A stretch of 28,440 nucleotides of DNA from Candidatus Roizmanbacteria bacterium CG_4_10_14_0_8_um_filter_39_9 (GCA_002784505.1 PFLF01000078.1:1-28440), one strand, 5' to 3'. Positions 5,963 to 15,293 are shown, numbered from the stretch's first letter. A program made the numbers and translations. The notes: generated from the sequence alone by a model not told the origin.

Positions 5963-7972
5963 ATGTTCGTACTTAAATCATCATTTGTGCCGACAGGCGA
6001 TCAGCCAACAGCCATAGCACAGATCAAAGAAAATATCAAAAATGGAGTAAAAAACCAGGTCCTTTTAGGCGTAACCGGCTCGGGAAAGACATTTACCATC
6101 GCAAACGTCATCCGGGATCTTAACATGCCGGCGCTTGTCATCTCACATAATAAAACCTTGGCAGGCCAGGTCTATCAGGAGATGCGGGACTTTTTCCCGA
6201 CGAATGCCGTTTCATACTTTGTTTCGTACTACGACTATTACCAGCCTGAAGCATATATACCGGCAACAGATACATACATTGAAAAAGAAGCGCAAATTAA
6301 TGAGCATATTGATAAACTTCGACTTCAATCTACGACGAACATTCTTACGCATAAGGATGTAATTGTTGTTGCCTCCGTTTCCTGTATATATAATATCGGA
6401 TCTCCGCTTGAATATGGGAAGTTTGTGGTGGAGATTGAACTTGGGCATAAGGCGAGCTTGGGGGAATTGGGCATGAAGCTTGTCAAAATTCAGTATGAGA
6501 GAAGTGAGTTCGAGTTTAAGCGGGGGACATTCAGGCTGAGGGGAAACTCTATCGATATTTATCCCGCATATGATGATACGGGCTGGCGGGTAACAATTGA
6601 AAATGGGAAGGTTGCCGGAATGGTCCAGTTTGATCCGTTGTCTGGACAGATTGTTGCAAATGCACAAGGAGTCAAGAGCATTATCATCTATCCTGCAAAG
6701 CATTTTATGACGGACCCCAACATGTTTGAAAAAGCAGAAAAGGAAATCCGAACAGACCTAACGTTTGAACACGGCATGTTGCTGAAAGCCGGTAAAAAAG
6801 CAGAGGCGGACAGACTACTTCGTCGAGTCAACTATGATCTTGAAATGATTAAAGAGGTGGGCTATGTAAACGGTATTGAAAATTATTCCCGATATTTTGA
6901 CGGGCGCAAAAAAGGAGAGGAGCCCTACTCACTTCTTACCTATTTTAAAAAAGTATATGGAGACAAGTTTCTCGTCTTTATTGACGAATCTCATATGACA
7001 GTTCCACAAATCCGTGGCATGTATAACGGTGATTATTCGCGAAAAAATATGTTGATTTATTTTGGCTTTCGACTACGGGCGGCGCTTGACAATAGGCCTA
7101 TGAAGTTTGATGAGTTTTATAAGATACCGCCGCATATCATATACACGTCTGCCACACCTGATAGTTGGGAGCTTGAAAAATCAAATAAGAAGATTGTGGA
7201 ACAACTGATCAGGCCGACGGGGATTGTTGACCCAAAGATAATGATTCGTCCTGCCATATCAGAGGTAATGGATCTAACGGCGGAAATTGAGACACGGGCA
7301 AAAACCGGGCAGAAGATTTTAGTGACCACCCTTACTAAAAAAGTGGCTGAAGATCTATCATCATTTCTGAAGGAAAGAAATATCCGCGCTGAGTATCTTC
7401 ATTCGGATATTCAAACACTGGAACGGTCTGACATCCTAGATAAACTGCGAAAAAATGAGTTTGATGTCCTTATTGGAGTCAATCTTCTTCGTGAAGGATT
7501 GGATTTACCGGAGGTATTTCTTGTGGCCATTCTTGATGCCGATAAGGAAGGCTTCCTGCGCAGTCGCACCTCGCTTATTCAAACCATGGGACGCGCTGCC
7601 CGCAACATCCAAGGAGAAGTTATCCTCTACGCCGATACGATTACTAAAAGCATGAAGGCGGCAATTGAAGAAATAGATCGTCGGCGGGCTTATCAGGAAG
7701 CATATAACAGGAAGCATCATATAACCGCTGTCTCAATTCATAAACCGATTCGTGAGAAAATAATCGATGTTTCCGAAATGGTGGCTGTTGAACACGGCAA
7801 AAAGAATTACATTGGGCTTATTGATGAAATAAAAAGTGAGTCGATGACGCCTTACGACCGAAAGAGGATAATCAAAAAGTTGGAAGTTGAGATGAGGCGC
7901 TTGGCCGATAATATGCAGTTTGAGGCGGCGATTGCGGTACGAGAGAAAATCAAGGAATTGAAAGTCAAATAA
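5963..7972 (+). CDS. uvrB: excinuclease ABC subunit B (UvrB)
   Basis: 669 aa, full family length. UvrB is the helicase-like damage-verification subunit of nucleotide excision repair: loaded by UvrA, it opens the DNA at a lesion and then recruits UvrC. The start at 5963 gives MFVLKSSFVPTGDQPTAI, matching the usual UvrB N-terminus; a further upstream ATG adds 12 non-conserved residues. Visible motifs in order: Walker A GVTGSGKT near residues 37-44, the beta-hairpin region SYYDYYQPEAYIP near 90-102, DESHMTVPQI (motif II), GVNLLREGLDLPEV, the SLIQTMGRAARN motif VI region, and the C-terminal UVR motif (KLEVEMRRLADNMQFEAAIAVREKI) that binds UvrC. It is the first gene of a plus-strand repair block, 34 nt before uvrA. 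No missing key residue was noticed. Confidence 0.97.
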   Translation: MFVLKSSFVPTGDQPTAIAQIKENIKNGVKNQVLLGVTGSGKTFTIANVIRDLNMPALVISHNKTLAGQVYQEMRDFFPTNAVSYFVSYYDYYQPEAYIPATDTYIEKEAQINEHIDKLRLQSTTNILTHKDVIVVASVSCIYNIGSPLEYGKFVVEIELGHKASLGELGMKLVKIQYERSEFEFKRGTFRLRGNSIDIYPAYDDTGWRVTIENGKVAGMVQFDPLSGQIVANAQGVKSIIIYPAKHFMTDPNMFEKAEKEIRTDLTFEHGMLLKAGKKAEADRLLRRVNYDLEMIKEVGYVNGIENYSRYFDGRKKGEEPYSLLTYFKKVYGDKFLVFIDESHMTVPQIRGMYNGDYSRKNMLIYFGFRLRAALDNRPMKFDEFYKIPPHIIYTSATPDSWELEKSNKKIVEQLIRPTGIVDPKIMIRPAISEVMDLTAEIETRAKTGQKILVTTLTKKVAEDLSSFLKERNIRAEYLHSDIQTLERSDILDKLRKNEFDVLIGVNLLREGLDLPEVFLVAILDADKEGFLRSRTSLIQTMGRAARNIQGEVILYADTITKSMKAAIEEIDRRRAYQEAYNRKHHITAVSIHKPIREKIIDVSEMVAVEHGKKNYIGLIDEIKSESMTPYDRKRIIKKLEVEMRRLADNMQFEAAIAVREKIKELKVK

Positions 7973-8006
7973 CGATTATAAATGTTATAACGGCTATAAA
8001 TATTAT

Positions 8007-10889
8007 ATGAATGACACCATTAAAGTTCGGGGAGCCAGGCAGCACAATTTAAAAAATATAAGTGTTGACATTCCCAAAAATAAATTGGTCGTTATTACCG
8101 GTGTATCGGGATCCGGAAAATCGTCACTTGCATTTGATACCATCTATGCGGAAGGACAACGAAGATATGTAGAGTCGCTTTCCGCTTATGCGCGGCAATT
8201 TTTGGGCGTCATGGATAAACCGGATGTTGATATGATCGAAGGACTGTCTCCCTCAATCTCGATTGACCAAAAGACAACCTCACACAATCCCAGGTCAACG
8301 GTCGGCACTATCACGGAAATCTATGATTACCTCCGTCTCCTTTTTGCCCGAGTCGGTCATCCACACTGCCCCGACTGTAAAGTCGAAATCAAAAAAATGA
8401 GCTTGGATGAAATTGTCGACCGTGTACAAAATACGATAGAAATTCAGGTGACCTCAGACAAAATGAAGCCGCATGAGTTTAACATTATGGCTCCCATTGT
8501 CCGGGGTAAAAAGGGCGAATTTAAGGATTTGTTTGAAAATATTAAAATCAAGGGCTACATCAAACTGCGTGTGGACAACGTGATGTTTGATACCACAGGC
8601 GATGAGATCAATTTGCTGAAAACAAACAAACACTCAATTGAGGTACTGATTGACAGTATATATATAAGCAAAAAAGATCTTAAAAATGAGGTGTTTGCTT
8701 CAAACCTCCATTCGCGCCTAACCACCAGCTTGGAACAGGCACTAAATCTTGCAGATGGACTCGTCATTTTAAAGGGCGATAAAGAAAAGTTATTCTCGGA
8801 AAAATTATCCTGTCCAAAATGCGGGCTCTCCATCTCGGAACTCGAACCACGCATGTTTTCATTTAATTCGCCACTAGGAGCTTGCGTGTCATGTAAAGGA
8901 TTGGGTACGGTTTTTAAGGTTGATCCCGATCTCATTTTAAATGAAAATCTGACTATTAACGAAGGTGGGATTCTGCCTTTTAATAAAATGTTCTTTCAGA
9001 ACACTTGGTATATCCGTCTTCTCAAAACAATGGCCGGCGAGGAGGGGATTGATCTAAACACGAAGATTAAAGATCTGGGCCACGACAAGCGCGAAATTCT
9101 TTTAAAGGGAACAGGCGGTGTGTACCGGGTACCGGGTCAAAACAGATTTGGGAAAGACACGGTGATATTTGAAAAATGGTCCGGGTTACTTGCAGAGTTT
9201 GAGCGGCGGTTTTTTGAAAGCCAATCCCCGACCGAGGAATATGACATTCACCGCTATGTGCGCGAGGAGCTATGCAACTCCTGCAAGGGCGACCGGCTCA
9301 AACCTGAAATTCTAGCAATAACGATCGGAGGCCATAATATAATCCATACATCAAAATGGGCAATAAACTCATATTTGCCATATATACAGGAGGAAATACA
9401 CAAGGTTTTATCGCCCTATGAGCGGACAATTGCGAAGCTCATTTTAAAAGAAATTACCGCTCGTCTTCTATTCCTGCGAAATGTTGGCCTTGGATATCTT
9501 ACGGTTGACCGGCCCGCAAAATCGTTATCAGGCGGAGAACTGCAACGGATTCGGCTTGCGTCTCAGATCGGAAGCGGACTCACCGGAGTTCTCTATGTTC
9601 TTGATGAACCATCCATCGGACTTCATCCGAAAGACGTGGCAGCACTTATCGAGTCTCTGAAGAATTTGCGCAATCTGGGAAACAGTGTGCTTTTGGTCGA
9701 ACATGATGTGGAGACAATCGAAAATGCCGACTATATTGTGGAGCTTGGTCCCCGTGCCGGCAAAAACGGTGGAAAAATTGTTGCTGAAGGAACGCTTACC
9801 GAATTGAAAAAGAATAAAAACTCGCTTACCGGTACGTACTTAACGGGTGAACGATCCGTGTCATTCCCAAAACGTGAAACAATTACCACAAAAGGTCATG
9901 TTGAACTGCAAGGCGCGACACAGTTTAACTTGAAAGATATTGCGATCAAGCTTCCCTTGGGGAATCTCATTGCAATTACCGGGGTCTCCGGTTCGGGCAA
10001 ATCGACTTTGATTGTTGAGACTCTTTATCCTGCGCTGAAATACTATTTAGACGGTTATTTTACCGACAAAATAGGCGATTTTAAACGGCTGTTGGGGCAT
10101 CAGTATCTTGAGCGGGTATTTTTGGTTGATCAGTCCCCAATTGGGAGAACTCCCCGATCAAACCCCGCAACGTACCTGGGGATTTTTGATGAAATCCGAG
10201 ATATATTTGCCGAAACGATGGAGGCAAAGGCAAAGGGATTTAAAAAAGGGAGATTTTCATTTAACGTAAAAGGAGGACGCTGTGAAAAATGCCAAGGAGC
10301 AGGGGTGAATAAGATACAGATGCAGTTTCTCCCCGACGTGTATGTGACGTGTGATGTGTGTGAGGGACGCCGATATAACAAGGAAACGTTGGAGATATTG
10401 TTTAAAGGAAAAACAATATTTGATATTTTAAACATGACGGTGGACGAGACGTATCCCTTTTTCCAGAACCATTTCAAAATTGCTCAAAAGCTTGCATTTC
10501 TCCGGAATGTGGGATTGGGATATATTTCGGCAGGGCAACCTGCCCCGACCTTTTCAGGGGGAGAAGCCCAGCGGATAAAACTTGCAAATGAGCTGTCACG
10601 GCGCGACACGGGAAAAACGATGTATATTCTTGACGAACCCACAACAGGACTTCACTCATATGACGTGGAAAAACTTCTGCAGACGCTCTATCAACTGGTT
10701 GACGGGGGAAATACCGTAGTCATCATCGAACATAATATGGATGTCATCAAAAACTGCCAGTATATTGTCGATCTGGGCCCGGATGGAGGGGACGAGGGCG
10801 GGGAAATCATTTATCAGGGAGATATCCATGGTATTATGAAGGTAGGCAAGTCGTATACGGGACAATACCTAAAGAGAAATGACAAATGA
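8007..10889 (+). CDS. uvrA: excinuclease ABC subunit A (UvrA)
   Basis: 960 aa, normal length. UvrA is the dimeric ABC-type ATPase that scans DNA for distortions and loads UvrB. Both nucleotide-binding domains are complete: Walker A GVSGSGKSSLA near residue 32 and GVSGSGKSTLI in the second half; signatures LSGGELQRIRLASQIGSG and FSGGEAQRIKLANEL; Walker B LYVLDEPSIGLHP and MYILDEPTTGLHS. Zinc-binding cysteines are seen in CPKCGLSI...ACVSCKG and CEKCQGAGVNK...TCDVCEGR. The gene follows uvrB by 34 nt. The final codons read into a CAAATGACAAA repeat, which provides the TGA stop, so the terminal NDK residues are probably repeat-derived. A TATAAA lies 6 nt before the ATG but has no clear -35 partner. 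Confidence 0.97.
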   Translation: MNDTIKVRGARQHNLKNISVDIPKNKLVVITGVSGSGKSSLAFDTIYAEGQRRYVESLSAYARQFLGVMDKPDVDMIEGLSPSISIDQKTTSHNPRSTVGTITEIYDYLRLLFARVGHPHCPDCKVEIKKMSLDEIVDRVQNTIEIQVTSDKMKPHEFNIMAPIVRGKKGEFKDLFENIKIKGYIKLRVDNVMFDTTGDEINLLKTNKHSIEVLIDSIYISKKDLKNEVFASNLHSRLTTSLEQALNLADGLVILKGDKEKLFSEKLSCPKCGLSISELEPRMFSFNSPLGACVSCKGLGTVFKVDPDLILNENLTINEGGILPFNKMFFQNTWYIRLLKTMAGEEGIDLNTKIKDLGHDKREILLKGTGGVYRVPGQNRFGKDTVIFEKWSGLLAEFERRFFESQSPTEEYDIHRYVREELCNSCKGDRLKPEILAITIGGHNIIHTSKWAINSYLPYIQEEIHKVLSPYERTIAKLILKEITARLLFLRNVGLGYLTVDRPAKSLSGGELQRIRLASQIGSGLTGVLYVLDEPSIGLHPKDVAALIESLKNLRNLGNSVLLVEHDVETIENADYIVELGPRAGKNGGKIVAEGTLTELKKNKNSLTGTYLTGERSVSFPKRETITTKGHVELQGATQFNLKDIAIKLPLGNLIAITGVSGSGKSTLIVETLYPALKYYLDGYFTDKIGDFKRLLGHQYLERVFLVDQSPIGRTPRSNPATYLGIFDEIRDIFAETMEAKAKGFKKGRFSFNVKGGRCEKCQGAGVNKIQMQFLPDVYVTCDVCEGRRYNKETLEILFKGKTIFDILNMTVDETYPFFQNHFKIAQKLAFLRNVGLGYISAGQPAPTFSGGEAQRIKLANELSRRDTGKTMYILDEPTTGLHSYDVEKLLQTLYQLVDGGNTVVIIEHNMDVIKNCQYIVDLGPDGGDEGGEIIYQGDIHGIMKVGKSYTGQYLKRNDK

Positions 10890-10965
10890 CAAATTACAAA
10901 TAACAAATATCAAATCAATAATAAAATTCCCGCTTCGACCGCGAAGCAAGGCGAGCAAATTTCAA
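10866..10965. repeat. CAAAT/ACAAAT repeat block at the uvrA stop
   Basis: Degenerate units (AATGAC, AAATTAC, AAATAAC, AAATATC) run from the last codons of uvrA through the gap, followed by a GC-richer piece containing CGCTTCGACCGCGAAGC, which can form a small hairpin. Reading in frame from 10879 gives MTNDKLQITN, the translation of the repeat itself rather than a true gene start. Confidence 0.65.
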
Positions 10966-12789
10966 ATGAAATGGGGGATATGGGGGTTTTTTGTGTTGTT
11001 TTTGGTGTGTATGTTTCCTTCCCAAGCGCAGGCAGTCGACTTCCGCACCGATTATACCGTGCAGTACTTCATAGATAAAGTCGATGCTACGGCTCCAACT
11101 CATGTTTCGTTCCGGATACTGGTAACCAATCTGAAGCCTGACCTCTATATTAAGGAGTTCTCCATCATGTTCCCGAAGTCTTTTCAGGTGGGAAACATTA
11201 AAGGGATGGATGACTATGGAGCAATCAATCCTAAACTCGAAACAACCGGAAATAAGAGCACGGTTACCATGCAGTTTTCAAATCCGCAAGCAGGTACCAA
11301 TGTGCAAAATAACTTATATCTTGACTTTCTTCAATATAATCTATTCAAAGAAAGCGGAAATGTATGGGAGGTTATTTTACCAACTATTGAACGCAAGGAT
11401 GCGACGGGTGATTATAAAATAACCGTGCATTTGCCGCCCAACTCGGGGAAAAAAATCGGTATTTCAAAGCCTAAGCCGACACACGTAACGCTTACCGAGG
11501 TTGAGTGGGTAAACCCTGAGATTAAAACGATATATGCCGTATTTGGAGACCGTCAGAGTTACGACCTTCAACTTCGGTATAATCTGGAAAACCCTCGGTT
11601 AAATAAGGTCTATACCGATGTGGCTTTTCCTCCCGATACCACGTATCAAAAAGTATTCGTATCATCAATTAAACCCGCTCCTGAGAAAATGTTTACCGAT
11701 GAAGACGGTAATATGATGGGGAGATATTATTTAAATCCCAAGGAATCAAAAACGGTACTTTTCACGGGCGGCGTTGAAGTATATGTTGAGCCGCGGCCGG
11801 ATGTTGAAAAAGCAGCGGGAGAGCTTTTGAGTGAACAAAAAAAGCATCTTCTTTCAACAACCACTCTATGGAATTTAACGGAAAATCAGTTGCCCAAAGA
11901 TGTAAGCACTCTTCAGGAGATATATAATTTTGCCGAAAGCACCCTCACCTATAATTACGGCAGACTGAATACTCGTATAACGCGTCTGGGAGCATCTGGC
12001 GCCTTGAAAAACCCAGACCAGGCAGTCTGTACGGAATTTTCAGACGTGTTTATCAGCATAGCGCGTGAACATGGATTTTATGCACGTGAAATGCAAGGCT
12101 ATGGCTTTTCAAATGACCAGGAGCTGCGGCCTTTATCCGTCAATCAGGATATTCTGCACTCTTGGCCTGAGTATTTTGATACGGCGCGAAGTCTTTGGAT
12201 ACCGCTGGATCCTACCTGGGAAAGCACGTCGGGTATTGACTATCATTCATCATTTGATTTGAATCATATCGTATTTGCGATTCATGGGAAAAAGTCAGAC
12301 TATCCTTATCCCGCCGGCAGTTATAAGCTTGAAAATGAAACGAAGGATATTAATATTATCGCCTCCTCTACATACTTTACCGAGCTGAAAAAAACCAATA
12401 TCCAATTTTCGCTTCTCCAAATACCAACCGCAAAAGACAAAACGTATTCGACTTCATTTACCATTCAAAATACCGGTAACACTGTGCTTTGGAACTTTCC
12501 CTTATCTATTGAGTCACCCGATGCACTCATAAACCCCTCTCGCACAGTTTTGCTTTCCCTTGCTCCCTTTGAAAAGAAAGAAATTCCCCTTGAGTTTACC
12601 GTGCGAAGCACACTGGGAGATAAAAAAATATTGGTAACTATTAAGTCGGAAAATGATGTATTGTTTGAGACGGCGCTCACTCTTATTGACGGGACAATAA
12701 AAAAAGGATTTGTTATCATTGGGGTGGGGATAATTATAATAATGGTGATGGCGTTTTTCATTAACAAAAATAAAAATAAGCATGAATAA
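10966..12789 (+). CDS. secreted, membrane-anchored transglutaminase-like protein
   Basis: 607 aa from the ATG at 10966, chosen because it begins a signal peptide (MKWGIWGFFVLFLVCMFPSQ, ending AQA/VD); the longer frame from 10879 only translates repeat DNA. After an extracellular N-terminal region, a transglutaminase-like core carries the papain-type triad: Cys355 (AVCTEFSDV), His398 (ILHSWPEYF) and Asp415 (IPLDPTW). Next comes an Ig/CARDB-like beta domain (about residues 435-565, with FTIQNTGN and a late EIPLEFTV). A single membrane span (GFVIIGVGIIIIMVMAFFI) precedes a lysine-rich tail, so the bulk faces outside. Proteins of this family are peptidases or amide cross-linkers; the substrate here is unknown. 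It overlaps the next gene by 8 nt and lies between uvrA and uvrC without obvious functional link. Confidence 0.82.
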   Translation: MKWGIWGFFVLFLVCMFPSQAQAVDFRTDYTVQYFIDKVDATAPTHVSFRILVTNLKPDLYIKEFSIMFPKSFQVGNIKGMDDYGAINPKLETTGNKSTVTMQFSNPQAGTNVQNNLYLDFLQYNLFKESGNVWEVILPTIERKDATGDYKITVHLPPNSGKKIGISKPKPTHVTLTEVEWVNPEIKTIYAVFGDRQSYDLQLRYNLENPRLNKVYTDVAFPPDTTYQKVFVSSIKPAPEKMFTDEDGNMMGRYYLNPKESKTVLFTGGVEVYVEPRPDVEKAAGELLSEQKKHLLSTTTLWNLTENQLPKDVSTLQEIYNFAESTLTYNYGRLNTRITRLGASGALKNPDQAVCTEFSDVFISIAREHGFYAREMQGYGFSNDQELRPLSVNQDILHSWPEYFDTARSLWIPLDPTWESTSGIDYHSSFDLNHIVFAIHGKKSDYPYPAGSYKLENETKDINIIASSTYFTELKKTNIQFSLLQIPTAKDKTYSTSFTIQNTGNTVLWNFPLSIESPDALINPSRTVLLSLAPFEKKEIPLEFTVRSTLGDKKILVTIKSENDVLFETALTLIDGTIKKGFVIIGVGIIIIMVMAFFINKNKNKHE

Positions 12790-13666
12790 ACTTCGAAGCT
12801 TTGCGCGCGTATTTCAATCCAGCCTGTTTGAACCTGGGGTTTACGGACGTTTTTTGAAGCGGTCATTTATGTTTTCAAGCCTTTACCTTTTGGGGCTTTT
12901 GACTTTTTTAGTCTTTATAAAATCCGTGGCTGTCGTAATCCCTTTTGTCATCTGGTCTCCCCATGCAAAGGGGACGTTTACTGAGTATAGGCTAAAAGCA
13001 CTTGAATGGTATCCAAAAGGACTTACCGTAACCTTCAATAATGGATCCGTTCGGACTAATATGGATGAGCCGTATGCAATTGCCTTTCCAAAAGATTTTG
13101 GGATAAATGACAAAACTTTCATTACATTTGATACTCGTGCGCAGACCAAGAGTATCACCGAATATCAAACTTATATTTTGGTTACCAAAAACTCAATCGT
13201 CTATCCGGACACAACGTCCGATAAGGGATACAAAATATATCCATTTAAGAAAAGCGGAGATTATTTTATGATCACGAAGGAAAACTATGAAGTACTGGTC
13301 AACAAGCTTTATTCTGTGGCATCAGCTTTACCGCAGTTTTTTATACTTGGTATTTTGACCTTCTTATTTGGAATCCCATTTATTATGGGAGGACTATGGT
13401 TTGTATTGATGTCTGTGCGCATTTTTTTCCTCACTCTTATTGTCTTGGGTCTTTCAAAACTATTGAAAAAGTCATTCACACTACGGCAGCTTTTTCAGCT
13501 TGGGCTTCACGCCGCAACCTTTCCGCTTTTATTTGAGTTTCTGAATTCTTCAAACAACATGGGGATTCCCTTTGCTTTTTCATTTCCCTTTGTAGCATGG
13601 ATGGTGATTGTTATGATTTCCTTGCCGAAAAACTCCTATGGTCCTGCGCTTGAAAAATCCGTTTGA
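12782..13666 (+). CDS. DUF1189-like polytopic membrane protein
   Basis: 294 aa. The start overlaps the preceding transglutaminase gene by 8 nt, so the two are probably translationally coupled. A membrane span near residues 30-57 is followed by an external domain of about 120 residues (LKALEWYPKGLTVTFNNGSVRTNMDEPYAIAFP, then ITFDTRAQTKSI and YQTYILVTKNSIVYP). Several C-terminal spans then include a LRQLFQLGLHAATFPLL segment. This layout, with an acidic EPY strand followed by a DT motif and then two or more C-terminal helices, resembles the DUF1189 family of Firmicutes membrane proteins, whose function is not established. The assignment is from pattern only. Its coupling to a surface transglutaminase suggests an envelope role, which is inference. 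Its 3' end overlaps the uvrC start by 29 nt. Confidence 0.6.
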   Translation: MNKLRSFARVFQSSLFEPGVYGRFLKRSFMFSSLYLLGLLTFLVFIKSVAVVIPFVIWSPHAKGTFTEYRLKALEWYPKGLTVTFNNGSVRTNMDEPYAIAFPKDFGINDKTFITFDTRAQTKSITEYQTYILVTKNSIVYPDTTSDKGYKIYPFKKSGDYFMITKENYEVLVNKLYSVASALPQFFILGILTFLFGIPFIMGGLWFVLMSVRIFFLTLIVLGLSKLLKKSFTLRQLFQLGLHAATFPLLFEFLNSSNNMGIPFAFSFPFVAWMVIVMISLPKNSYGPALEKSV

Positions 13667-14999
13667 TAAGGCCTCATACGGTAACGTTCCCTCAACTGCC
13701 GGCGTCTATATCTATAAACATAATAACGAGTATCTGTATATTGGCAAATCGGTAAACATAAGAGCGCGGATGTATTCCCATTTGGAAAATGCCAGAGTAG
13801 ATGATAAAGAGCACGCGGTCATTTCTCAGACAACAAAAATACTTATTATTCCAACAGACACGGAGTTCAATGCGCTTCTTCTTGAGTCGCGGCTCATTCA
13901 ACGCCATCTTCCAAAATACAACGTTATATGGCGTGATGATAAAAGCTATCTGTATGTTAAGGTCACAGTTGGTGAAATATATCCCAAAATAAGTATTGTC
14001 AGAAAAGAAAATGACGGAGTATCCAAGTATTTTGGTCCTTTTTCCGCAACCGGGGAGGTTGAAAGAATGTTAAGAGCAATTCGCAAGCTTGTGCCGTACT
14101 GCACACAAAAACGACTAACGAAACGCCCGTGTTTTTATAGCAAAATTGGTCTATGTAATCCGTGCCCGAATTATGTTGAATCATTAAATGAAGTTGAAAG
14201 TATGGATTCCCCCTCCGATTCGGGGGGCGGGAATGACAAGAAGAATAAATTAAAGCGTCTATATAGAACCAATATACGAAAGATCATTCGTATTCTTTCC
14301 GGGCAAACTTTATTTCTTCTTAATTCGCTTTATCGAGAACTCGAAAGTGCAAAGGCGTCTCAAGATTATGAAAAAGCCATATCAATCCGAAGTAAAATAC
14401 ATTTTTTTGAGTATCTAATTCATTTTCGATCATTTCGTCAGGAAACACATACCTACAATGCGTCCACTGATCAACTAAGCGATTTACAAACTCAGCTTTC
14501 CCCCTATTTCAAAGATATAAGCCCATTGGAAAGAATTGAGTGCTATGACATCAGTAATCTGGGAATGAGTAATGCAACCGCTTCAATGGTGGTATTAAGT
14601 GAGGGAGTTGCAGATAAAGGGGAATACCGCAAGTTTAAAATTAAAAGTGAAACGGCTCGCTCTGATTTTGAAAGGCTTGAGGAGGTGATAGAACGTCGCT
14701 TACATAATGACTGGAAACTGCCAAATTTGATAGTGATTGACGGCGGGAGGCCTCAGATACGAGTCGTTGCACGAGTAATACAAAAAGCAAATAAGAGCAT
14801 TCCCCTTATCGGTATCGCAAAAAATCCTGATAGGCTTATAGTTAATGCGGTTTCCCTTCCCGCCCTACCCATTAACCCCCAAAGTGGCGGATATCGCCTC
14901 ATCCAACTTATCCGCGATGAATCACACCGGTTTGCTAAAAAATATCATACCTATTTGAGATCACCGATTAAGAAATCACCAATTTCAAATATCAAATAA
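13638..14999 (+). CDS. uvrC: excinuclease ABC subunit C (UvrC), lacking the C-terminal HhH domain
   Basis: 453 aa against about 600 usual. UvrC makes both incisions in nucleotide excision repair. The GIY-YIG 3'-incision domain is intact (GVYIYKHNNEYLYIGKS at 22-38, R and E further on). So are the cysteines of CFYSKIGLCNPCPNY, the UvrB-binding UVR motif (LYRELESAKASQDYEKAISI) and the RNase H-like 5'-incision domain with Asp304 (YDISN), Asp368 (VIDGG) and His430 (RDESHRFA). The tandem helix-hairpin-helix DNA-binding domain that normally follows is missing. The frame ends just after HTYLRSP in repeat DNA that encodes SPISNIK and the TAA stop. Residues about 189-201 (MDSPSDSGGGND) are encoded by an inserted hairpin repeat between the Cys motif and UVR. 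It overlaps the preceding gene by 29 nt. Confidence 0.93.
   Translation: MVLRLKNPFDKASYGNVPSTAGVYIYKHNNEYLYIGKSVNIRARMYSHLENARVDDKEHAVISQTTKILIIPTDTEFNALLLESRLIQRHLPKYNVIWRDDKSYLYVKVTVGEIYPKISIVRKENDGVSKYFGPFSATGEVERMLRAIRKLVPYCTQKRLTKRPCFYSKIGLCNPCPNYVESLNEVESMDSPSDSGGGNDKKNKLKRLYRTNIRKIIRILSGQTLFLLNSLYRELESAKASQDYEKAISIRSKIHFFEYLIHFRSFRQETHTYNASTDQLSDLQTQLSPYFKDISPLERIECYDISNLGMSNATASMVVLSEGVADKGEYRKFKIKSETARSDFERLEEVIERRLHNDWKLPNLIVIDGGRPQIRVVARVIQKANKSIPLIGIAKNPDRLIVNAVSLPALPINPQSGGYRLIQLIRDESHRFAKKYHTYLRSPIKKSPISNIK
14202..14236. repeat. GGATTCCC...GGGAATGAC hairpin inserted in uvrC
   Basis: The segment begins TGGATTCCC and ends CGGGAATGAC, with an internal C-run/G-run pair around TCCGATTC. 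The same frame of sequence occurs between genes at 15145-15172. In uvrC it is translated in frame without creating a stop codon. Confidence 0.7.
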
Positions 15000-15270
15000 C
15001 AAATCAATTACAAATTACAAAACTCAAAACTGTTTAATCTTCCAATAACAGTTTAATTCCTCGCAGCTCTGCTGCGGAACTGTGTGTCATCTCCTCGAAG
15101 GAGGAGATCCAGTCGATAAGTACATTTTTAAAATGTATATTTAGTCTGGATTCCCGCCTACGCGGGAATGACACATTTAGATACCACGCAGTTTGCTGCG
15201 GGGTAGTTCATTTTTAAATTGGGATTTTGTGATTGATTTGAAATTTGTTATTGGTGATTTGTAATTGCCT
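14978..15270. repeat. intergenic hairpin stack enclosed by CAAAT-type inverted arms
   Basis: The 300-bp gap between uvrC and secG is built from repeats. The outer arms, 14978-15027 (ATTTCAAATATCAAATAACA-type) and 15217-15268 (TGATTGATTTGAAATTTG-type), are inverted relative to each other. Between them lie hairpins: CGCAGC-TCT-GCTGCG (about 15063-15077), TCTCCTCGAAGGAGGAGA (about 15091-15108), TACATTTTTAAAATGTA (about 15121-15137), the ATTCCCGCCTACGCGGGAAT element (15145-15172) and CGCAG-TTTG-CTGCG (about 15186-15200). The left arm supplies the uvrC stop and the right arm ends at the secG promoter. No gene is visible. Confidence 0.7.
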
Positions 15271-15293
15271 TCTCGATCTCGATAGGGTATAAT
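15265..15293 (+). promoter_or_regulatory. secG promoter
   Basis: TTGCCT (15265-15270), 17-nt spacer, consensus TATAAT (15288-15293). The ATG is at 15301, only 7 nt after the -10 box, so transcription should begin at or one base before the start codon. The -35 hexamer is formed by the end of a CAAAT-type repeat (TTTGTAATTGCC). Confidence 0.75.

Noticed and set aside
10887..10889. TGA read as glycine (SR1/Gracilibacteria code)
   Set aside because: TGA ends uvrA, ruvB and the second tandem gene at normal protein lengths, and no in-frame TGA is needed in any gene here.
10879..10965. ATG at 10879 as start of the transglutaminase-like gene
   Set aside because: The extra 29 residues are the translation of CAAAT-type repeat DNA and would bury the signal peptide that begins at 10966.
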